A stretch of DNA of 64,000 nucleotides. Source: Macrotis lagotis. Taxonomy: Eukaryota > Chordata > Mammalia > Peramelemorphia > Peramelidae. The stretch's first letter is position 1. Each line of letters opens with the position of its first letter. Of this stretch, positions 56,870 through 64,000 are shown piece by piece. The stretch lies in NCBI RefSeq assembly GCF_037893015.1, contig NC_133663.1:139198553-139262552 (forward strand), in the 5' to 3' direction. The notes under the pieces are model-generated. The model was not told where the DNA came from. It made no database searches and saw nothing but the letters and a program-made list of their open reading frames with translations. The position numbers were made by a program, and so were the translations under genes.

Positions 56870-57025
56870 GCTGTAGGGTAGCTGAGTGGCTCAGCAGACA
56901 GATTCCCTAGTCCTGGGGCCAAAAAGCCCTGAGCCCCCATACCACCCCTTAGGCCCAGAATCCACCTGGCCCTATGGTCCTGGGCAGGCCTTCCAATCCC
57001 AGCCCCTTGCAGGAAGTAAGAAAGA
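56870..57025 (+). mobile_element. SINE module 1 in the 3' region of element B
   Basis: AGGGTAGCTGAGTGGCTCAG, TCCTGGGCAGGCCTTCCAAT, CAGCCCCTTGCAGGAAGTAA. Antisense to the element and at the same place as 36421-36572 in element A. Confidence 0.8.
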
Positions 57026-57494
57026 AAATGTGTTATATCTGGCCACTCTCCCCCCATGGTCCATCCTCTCCTCCTTTATTCACATCCCCACCCCTTCCCC
57101 CTGCGGCCCCCTCCTTCTTACTCCAGATGCCTGTACCCCATTGAGTATATTTACTGTTTCCTCTCCTAGACATCTCTGATGAGAGCAAAGGTTCCCTCAT
57201 TCCCCCTTGCCTGCCCCCTTCCATATCATTGCAATAGCTCATTGTAATTAAAAAAATCTTATGTGAAATATCTTGGACTATTCCCCCTCTCCTTTTTCTT
57301 TCTCCCATTCCATTTCCCTTTTTTTCTATTGACTCCATTTTTACACCATATTTTATCTTTGAATTCAGCTTTCTCCTGTGCTTCAACTATAAAAGCTCTC
57401 TCTACCTGCTCTATTAACTGAGAAGGTTCATATGAGTATTATCAGTGTCATTTTTCTATGCAGGAATACATGCAGTTCATCCTCATTAAGTCCC

Positions 57495-58605
57495 TCATAT
57501 TTCCCCCCTCTCCTCCAATCTCCATGCTTCACCTGAGTCCTGTATCTGAAGATCAAACCTTCTGTTCAGCTCTGGCCATTCCAAAAGGAACATTTGAAAT
57601 TCCTCTGGTTCATTGAAAGTCCATCTTTTTCCCTGGAAGAGGACATTCAGCCTTGCGGGGTAGTTCTTTCTTGGCTGCATTCTAAGCTCTTTTGCCTTCC
57701 AGTACATTGTATTCCAAGCCCTACGAACTTCCAATGTAGTTGCTGCTAAGTCCTGTGTGATCCTGACTGCAGCTCCACGATATTTGAACTGTGTCCTTCT
57801 GACTGCTTGTAATATTTTCTCCTTGACTTGGGAGTTCTGGAACTTGGCTATGATATTCCTAGGGGTTGGTTTTTTGGGATCTCTTTCTTGGGGGGATTGG
57901 TGGATTCTCTCCATATCTATTTTGCCCTCTGCTTCTAGAATATCAGGGCAATTTTCCTGTAGTAGTTCTTTGAAAATGATGTCAAGGCTCTTTTCCTGAT
58001 CATGACTTTCAGGTATTCCAATAATTTTTAAATTATCTTTTCTAAGTCTGTTTTCGAAATCAGTTGTTTTTTCAATGAGATATTTCACATTTTCTTCTAA
58101 TTTTTCATTTTTGTTTTGAACTATTGATTCCTGATTTCTGGTAAATTCATCAATCTCCCTGAATTCTATTCTTTGTCTGAAGGATTTGGTTCTCCCCAGA
58201 GAGTTTTCTTATCTCTTTTTCCATCTGGCCAATTTTACTTTTTAAAGCATTCTTCTCCTCAATAACTTTTTGAACTGTTTTATCCATTTGACCTAAGCTG
58301 GTTTTTAGCATGCTATTTTCTTCAGTATTTTTTTGGATTTCCTTGACTAAGCTGCTGACTTCATTTTCATGTTTTTCCTGCATCTCTCTCCTTTCTTTTC
58401 CCAGTTTTTCTTCCAACTCCCTCATTTGATTTTCAAAGTCTTTTTTGAGCTCTGTCATAGCCTGAGCCCAATTTCTGTTTTTCTTGGAGTCTTTAGATGC
58501 AGGAACTTGTGCTTCCTCATCTTCAGACTGAGTATTTTGATCCTTCTTGGGCTCATTTGCAAAATATTTCTCAATAGTCTTCCTTTTGTTTCTCTGCTTG
58601 CTCAT
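57495..58605 (-). pseudogene. L1 ORF1-like protein, one frameshift from intact (element B)
   Basis: ORF1p is the RNA-binding chaperone of L1. The ATG at 58605 starts MSKQRNKRKTIEKYF, a basic N terminus. An acidic and Ser/Lys patch follows (SEDEEAQVPASKDSKK), then a long Lys/Glu coiled coil (to about residue 140) that would trimerise. Next come the RRM-like domain with DNLKIIGIPESHDQEKSLD and a C-terminal domain with FKYRGAAVRITQDLAA and MQPRKNYPARLNVLFQGKRW. The whole is about 370 codons, near the usual 340-370. The first frame stops at 58150 and the second frame is open to 57495. Alignment with element A places one extra base near 58188 (AACC against AAC). No ORF2 follows. Confidence 0.88.
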
Positions 58606-59357
58606 TTTCCCAGCCTGGGCCTGGTATGGGGTGCTTCCTGAGCTTTTGGAACACTCCCACAAGGGTCTCAGTGTGTGAGGCTCTGTCCTCCCTCCTGGTC
58701 TGTGAATGACCATAAGCGCCCCCCTCTGCCACAGGGCTGAGGTGGGGAGGGGCCTGCTGTTCTATGGGGGGGGGGGCCTAGGCTGCAATCAGGATCTGAA
58801 TGTGGTCAGAGCCCCAGAGTCCTGTCACAGGGGCAGAGGACCAAGTTCCCAGTTTCTCTTCACTCCCCTCCCTCAGCTCAATGGGTTCATGCCCTGGGGG
58901 CTCCTGGTTACAGGCTCTGCCTGCTTCTGTTTCTGGCTCTGAGCTGCAGAAAGACCAAGCTGCTGGCTGTGTGCCTCGAGGGCTGGGTTCCATGTGCTCA
59001 CTCTGGCAGGGGTCCCCCCACTGTTCCCCCACTTTGTGCCGGTGCTCCCCGGGGTGCAGCTCAGGAGACTCCCCCGCTGCTGTGAGCTGAGACTCCCAGT
59101 GCCCTGGGGCTGCCTCCGGGAGGCTGAAGTTCTTTCGCTCTGGCAGGCCACCCCTCTGGCAGGCCGCCCCTCCGACCCTGGGGAGCAGAGCCTTTCTGCT
59201 CCTTTCCAGGTTACCTTGAGTAGGAGAACTGCCTCACTGGGTCCCTTTGTGGGTTCTGACTCTCGAACTTTTAGTTAGAGTCCTTAGCTGATGAGTTTTA
59301 TCAGAGAGCTCCTAAGACTCCATCCCTTCTAGTGACCATCTTGGCTCCGCCCCCCTT
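58606..59357 (-). promoter_or_regulatory. 5' UTR/internal promoter region of element B
   Basis: The most GC- and CpG-rich part of the window on inspection. In L1 elements this region drives transcription from the first base. Several overlapping frames (75-96 codons) on both strands arise from the base composition. Confidence 0.6.
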
Positions 59358-59519
59358 TAATTTGTTTTTAATTTTGTCTTTTCTTCTAGATTGTCTTTCA
59401 CTTCTGGTTACTTGAATTCCTAATCTATTGTTCTTGAAAAAGGTATACCTAGGGTTGTATAGATTTAACTAGATATACAGTTAAAGTAACATTCAAATGT
59501 TTATTGTTCACTTAGTCTT

Positions 59520-59680
59520 TTTTGTTTTAGGGTTTTTTTTTTTTGCAAGGCAAACTGGGTTAAGTGGCTTGCCCAAAGCCACACAGCTAGGTAATTATTA
59601 AGTGTCTGAGACTGGATTTGAACCCAGGTACTCCTGAGTCCAGGGCCAGTGCTTTATCCACTATGCCACCTAGCCACCCC
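59520..59680 (-). mobile_element. Marsupial SINE, full length and young
   Basis: Antisense poly-T, GGCAAACTGGGTTAAGTGGC, GATTTGAACCCAGGTACTCC, head CTATGCCACCTAGCCACCCC. Exact 16-bp duplication TTGTTCACTTAGTCTT at 59504-59519 and 59681-59696. Confidence 0.97.
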
Positions 59681-59696
59681 TTGTTCACTTAGTCTT

Positions 59697-59998
59697 ACAA
59701 GTTAATCATGCATAGAAGGGAACTCACTAGAATTGGTCACAGAGAGGCTTTTGGGGGCAGCATATTTATATATTGGCACAGTCAGAAGGTGAGATCTTCA
59801 GTAGGGGAGATTTTTGGTACTTGTCCATCAAATTCCTTTACTAATGTACTTTAAATCATATCCATCAAGTTTGGGATCATTATCAATGATTCTATTCTAC
59901 TCTGGACTTGGGAGGGGGTAGTTATCAATTAAACTAAAAGACTCAAAGCATGATGGTCTATCTTTTCTTGATGGCCTTTTAACCACTTCTGTTCTATA

Positions 59999-59999
<1 letters not shown>
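59697..59999. other. Unannotated DNA
   Basis: Nothing supported. Confidence 0.4.
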
Positions 60000-60071
<72 letters not shown>

Positions 60072-60078
60072 TATATAT
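60000..60078. repeat. Long (TA)n microsatellite
   Basis: About 60 bp of pure TA followed by a short ACACAC and TATATA end. The longest TA array in the window. Confidence 0.97.
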
Positions 60079-60215
60079 TAGAAGGTCAAAATTCACTGTT
60101 TACATTTTCTTTTCTGTTTCTTTGGTGAGAGTTACTACTGCAGATTCATATCTTGCTAATGTGCTCATTAATTTTATTGTGCAAAAATGTGCACATAAAT
60201 TCTGTTCTCATTTTT

Positions 60216-60363
60216 TTTTAGGTTTTTGCAAGGCAAATGGGGTTAAGTGGCTTGCCCAAAGTCACACAGCTAGTTAATTATTAAGTTTCTGAGACCAGAT
60301 TTGAACTCAGGTACTCCTGACTCCAGGGCCGGTGCTTTATCCACTGCACCACCTAGCTGCCCC
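60216..60363 (-). mobile_element. Marsupial SINE, full length and young
   Basis: Antisense: GGTTTTTGCAAGGCAAATGG, GAACTCAGGTACTCCTGACT and head CTGCACCACCTAGCTGCCCC, the closest to consensus in the window. Duplication TCTCATTTTT at 60206-60215 and 60364-60373. Confidence 0.96.
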
Positions 60364-60584
60364 TCTCATTTTTCTTTTAACCATTCCTAAATGGTTAGAG
60401 TTCCTATGTCCTCAGCATCCATAGGATTGTCTGTCATATCAAATATTATATCATTTTATATTAATATGAAGTATTTATTCAAAGATACCTGAAGAAATTT
60501 ACTAGAATTAGAGCTCATATTTCCTTCCATTGTTCCTGTTTATTTTGCTGATTTATCTGTTTATTTTCAAGCTCTGAGATTTCT

Positions 60585-60662
60585 TCTCCCTCTAAACTTG
60601 GGTATTTTTAGTTTTAGCACAGTCTTTGATGCTTAGTTGGTGTTTAAAAATGTTTATTAGAT
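60585..60662 (+). repeat. L2 LINE terminus
   Basis: GTATTTTTAGTTTTAGCACA, TGATGCTTAGTTGGTGTTTA and AAAATGTTTATTAGA. Confidence 0.55.
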
Positions 60663-61694
60663 TATACACATATATATGCATATATATGTCACACATGCAT
60701 TTCTATAAATTTAAATGTTCATAGATACAATGATATATATATATATATACTAAACACGCACACACACTCATGTTATAACCAAACACACCCATATTCAACA
60801 CAATAAGTATGTTTTTATCTTGTAGTTACTACATTCAAAGCATTGTGCATGACACTGAATTTATGTATATACATCATGCACTTATATGTACGCATGCATG
60901 GTATTTCTTCTGCCCAGTTCTCATTTATTCTATTCAAATTCCCTCTGAATCTCAAGAAATATATAGCAGAAGGAATAGCACATGTCAGAGTATTGGTAGG
61001 CTTTTGGGATCTATTGATGATGTCAAATGTACTTGAAACTACAGGTCTACACACTTAATTAATACACTTGGGAACAACTAGAAGAAAATTATTACAAAAT
61101 CAATTGGCAGAAACACATAGAACAGAGTACTGGATAATAGGCATTGCTCAGTGGGAAAAAATAATTCTTTTTGCCAATTAATTTTAGCTCCCTGCATGGC
61201 AATCTTAGATGTTCAAACAGAAGCAATAGATTCAATTTGCTGATTAAATGGGCTTACAATTCCGCCCTTGTTGATATACTCATTGACAAAGTGAGAAAAT
61301 ATGACACAGATACTACTGTTTCGTAAACAATGAAATGATGACATTCCTTCGATTTGATACCATAAATGATTCCATAAATAAATATTAGTACAGTGGATTG
61401 CCAAGAGAGGAAATTCTTTCTCAATATTTAGTAGTATTCCTGATTACAGGGAAGAAAATAAAAACATAGTCTACCAGTATAGCTCTGAATTGTTCTGACA
61501 CCCATAGACCATTTTTTGTTAGGGTGTAAAATAGAGAACTCTTCAGGTGGAGGAGGGAAGGATTTGAATGAATCCTTTCAAGGCAATGTTAAGTTTTCAT
61601 ATTCTAAGTTCCATAACATGACTCTCTGCAATTTCTGAAGTAGAATACATTTTAAAATTATGTAAATCCATTGCTCATGCTAATTAAAATTACT
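60663..61694. other. Unannotated, with short TATA and CACA tracts
   Basis: TA-rich at 60728-60750 and CA-rich at about 60757-60768. No gene recognised. The frames at 60809-61058 overlap on both strands and have no domain. Confidence 0.4.
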
Positions 61695-61925
61695 ATAGGA
61701 CCACAGAAAAATAGTGTGGCATAGTAGATAGAGAGCTGACTTCAAAGTCAGCAAAACCTGGGCTAAAGTCTTGTCTCTAACACCTACTAGATTACTAACC
61801 CAGGGCAATTCTCTTAAACTTTAAGTACTCAAGGCAATTCTCTAAAACCATAAGTTATAGAAAAGGTGCTGACCTGCATTGATGGTAAAAGGGCAATTCA
61901 TCTAGAGCTTCCCAATAATGAAACT
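61695..61925 (+). repeat. Long core SINE (MAR/MON-like)
   Basis: AGTGTGGCATAGTAGATAGA, AGCTGACTTCAAAGTCAGCA, AGGCAATTCTCTAAAACCAT and AAAGGTGCTGACCTGCATTG. The 3' domain with 'GGTGCTGACCTGCATTG' distinguishes it from the short SINEs. Confidence 0.8.
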
Positions 61926-62555
61926 ACAGCACTGGTGGCTGTCATTATGAACAAAATTGTGCTCAAAAAGTTAGGATCCTTGAATGGTATATGATAATGA
62001 TTTTTTTTAAATCAAAGGCATTTCATAATTCATTATGCAACTAAGCTATAAATGCAAGGCTTACATTTTCTTAATTACTAACACTGAAGAGAGCCCATTA
62101 TGCTTTCAAAATAGAATAAACATATTTCAGTTAAATTACTAAGAAGTACTTGATTTAAATTCAGTGGAAATAACACACTTGACCTTCTAGAATACTCTAT
62201 ACATTCCTTGAACTTTATTTTAAACCCAATGCCTTCTGAATAAAAATACAGTCTTAATACATATTGCTTAACCAATAAAAGTAAAAACAAAACAAATCAA
62301 AAGTCACTTTAGAAAGTTAGCCCATATAGAAGAGTTATTAATCATTATTATTAAGGAAGCAATTTGTGCCTGTTGAAATTGGACAGCATTATTGGAGGTT
62401 ATGTTCCGTAAACCAGGAAATGGAAGGTTGAAAAAATTAATGGTTGAGAAATGTTGAAAAATTTTGTTGATATTGTTTTGCTCTCCTGTCTTTTTAATTC
62501 CATTCAAAGCATCCAGTAAGGAGACATTATATGAATCTTGGTCTATATTATTTTT
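61926..62555. other. Unannotated DNA
   Basis: Nothing supported. Confidence 0.4.
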
Positions 62556-62772
62556 CAGGAGTTTTTCTAATCATGTTTAACTTTTTATGATCCCATTTGG
62601 GGTTTTCTTGGAAAAGATACTGGATTGATTTACCATTTCTCTCTCCAGCTTATTCTATATATGAGGAAGTAAGACTTGCCCAGGGTCACACAGTTAGTTT
62701 AAGGCAAAATTTGAATTCAGATCTTCCTTACTATAGTCCCAGTGCTCTATCCTCTGTGTCACCAGCTGTCTA
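62556..62772 (-). mobile_element. BovB-tailed SINE, near full length
   Basis: Antisense: TTTGGGGTTTTCTTGGAAAA, TTTACCATTTCTCTCTCCAG, CTTGCCCAGGGTCACACAGT, head GTCACCAGCTGTC. Confidence 0.9.
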
Positions 62773-63540
62773 ATCTTGCTGTTTTGCCATGGGAAAGTGG
62801 AACAAACAAGCTGGGGAGATGGAATTGTCCTTAGATCTTCATGTTTGCAAGTATAGTAGATGTGCTATTCACGCACTATAGACATATCATTCTTGTTTGG
62901 TTAATCTTCAGCTTTGTCCACATCATACAATCCTAACATATTTCTGAAGGAATACTAATGTGATCTACAAAATGAAGAACTAAACATCAGTCAGAAAACT
63001 AAAAGAATGGAAGGAATGGAGACAAGATACTAGTGTGTGTTTAGGATTCCACTAGACCTGAAGTGAAAGGAAACTAATGTCCAGGTAAAGTCAATTTTGT
63101 CTCCTCATGTCACTCAGGACTGAGACTGGTGAAAAGTGAATTCCCCAGGAAGGAAGAAGGCTGAGACAGCTTTTAGGTTCATCCCTTGACTAAAGCATCA
63201 CCACAAAGTCAGAGATGGCAAATGATGAAGAAAAAAGACTTTAATCACCCAGAAGTCTTAGGGGGAATAAAACTCAAAGGACTTTAAATACAAGCAGATG
63301 AATTGATAAGGAAAATATTAAATGACAATGGGAAAAACGACCTCTCTCAAATATCTAAAAAACCCTCCATATATCTACAAATTGACATTGCAAGACAAAG
63401 GAAAATTAAAAATTAATCATTACCTCAGGAAACAGAGGATATTATCAATTCACAAAAGAGCATGGAACTATACCAAATAGTCAAGGGAAATAACAGCCTT
63501 AATAGCAAATTTTATGGTCTGAATAGCAAAAATAATAGGC
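62773..63540. other. Unannotated; A-rich half from 63190
   Basis: 63190-63530 is A-rich with plus-strand text that could be decayed LINE coding sequence. No motif confirms it. Confidence 0.3.
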
Positions 63541-63544
63541 ATTG

Positions 63545-63835
63545 TACTTACTGTTTGTCATTTCTATCTCTTTCATCCATCTCCTTCTCTCCAGCTCTAC
63601 ATCTTCTGTCTTAGCTCAGATTCATGGCAGGAGTCTAACTTCCTCAAGATTCTTTTCATTCAATTCTACTCTTCACACCAGCTGCCAAATTGTTTTTTTT
63701 TTAAAGTACAAATCAGACAATGGCATCACTTTATAGAATAAACTCTAATCAGTCAGTCAACTCACATTTATTACTTTTTACTCTCTCAGGATCAAATTGA
63801 AGTTCTTCTGTTTTACATTTGAACTTCTTAATAAA
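63545..63835 (+). repeat. L2 LINE body fragment
   Basis: CTTCTCTCCAGCTCTACATC, CCAGCTGCCAAATTGTTTTT, AGTACAAATCAGACAATGGC and ATCAAATTGAAGTTCTTCTG keep the order of the L2 segment just before its 3' end. Confidence 0.65.
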
Positions 63836-63849
63836 TTAATTGGACTAGA

Positions 63850-63996
63850 CCTACTTTTTTTTTTTGTTGAAGAAATCAGGGTTAAGTGATTTGCCCAGGG
63901 ACACACAGCTAATAAGTGTCTAAAGCTGAATTTGAACTCAGGCCTTCTTTGTTCCAAAACCAGTGCTCTACCCACTGTTCTACCTAGCCCCCCCTT
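63850..63996 (-). mobile_element. Marsupial SINE at the window edge
   Basis: Antisense: poly-T, CAGGGTTAAGTGATTTGCCC, GAATTTGAACTCAGGCCTTC, head CTGTTCTACCTAGCCCCCCC. Complete or nearly so. Confidence 0.92.
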
Positions 63997-64000
63997 CTGA

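Larger units (their letters stand above)
56144..59360 (-). mobile_element. HAL1-like element B (L1 5' UTR + ORF1, no ORF2), 3.2 kb
   Basis: Read on the minus strand it starts GGGGGGCGGAGCCAAGATGG at about 59357. A 5' UTR (58606-59357) and ORF1 (58605-57495) follow, then a 1.35-kb 3' region holding three antisense SINE-like modules and an A-rich end near 56150. A 13-bp direct repeat TTTGTTTTTAATT at 56131-56143 and 59361-59373 marks the insertion, directly after the L1 end at 55480-56130. No endonuclease, RT or usual L1 3' UTR is present. It aligns with element A through 5' UTR, ORF1, spacer, first SINE module and the terminal GGGGAGGAGGGGTATTTTGT text. Confidence 0.85.

Noticed and set aside
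1..64000. CRISPR array, operon, riboswitch or prokaryotic element
   Set aside because: The repeats are interspersed eukaryotic retrotransposons with A-tails and target duplications. No regularly spaced direct repeats or gene-dense organisation.

Overview
This is a mammalian, almost certainly marsupial, AT-rich intergenic or intronic window. I recognise no host protein-coding exon, tRNA, rRNA or CRISPR array. The marsupial assignment rests on repeats: many copies of a tRNA-derived SINE (box-A-like head, a middle ending in GAGTTCAAATC, tail CCCCATTGCCTTGCAAAA plus A-run), SINEs with two RTE/BovB-type tails, marsupial-style L1 3' ends, hAT DNA transposons and old MIR/L2 fossils. An Australian (WSINE1-like) lineage is my guess. 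Family names come from memory, not from a library search. Every predicted ORF of 60-197 codons is low-complexity, a chance frame, or lies inside a retrotransposon.

Layout. 1-12.4 kb: old L2/MIR remnants, a SINE-in-SINE nest (2.36-3.04 kb) and scattered young SINEs. 12.4-15.5 kb: two SINEs followed by a 5'-truncated, decayed L1 whose 3' UTR pyrimidine tract has expanded into a 330-bp microsatellite. 16-27 kb: L1, MIR, L2 and RTE-tailed SINE relics. 28.1-29.7 kb: a three-level nest, hAT transposon > L1 3' end > solo LTR, with duplicated target sites visible at all three levels. 30-33 kb: two LTR-like elements. 34.1-36.9 kb: a plus-strand element with an L1 5' UTR and ORF1 but no ORF2 (HAL1-like). 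37-38.5 kb: an LTR split by an L1. 39-55 kb: SINEs, microsatellites, L2 and LTR copies, and a candidate processed retrocopy inside an LTR. 56.1-59.4 kb: a second HAL1-like element on the minus strand with a nearly intact ORF1. 59.5-64 kb: young SINEs, an L2 and a long AT repeat.

How the parts relate. The autonomous machinery visible here is L1 (ORF1 in the HAL1-like elements, decayed ORF2 at 12.8-15 kb). The poly(A) SINEs, the L1 3' fragments, the HAL1-like elements and the candidate retrocopy are all explained by L1-type target-primed insertion, with A-tails and, in several cases, direct repeats of 8-16 bp. The RTE/BovB-tailed SINEs point to a second LINE machinery not encoded here. The most interesting feature is the pair of HAL1-like elements. 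They share a non-L1 3' region that carries an antisense SINE at the same place, and one copy carries two further SINE-like modules.
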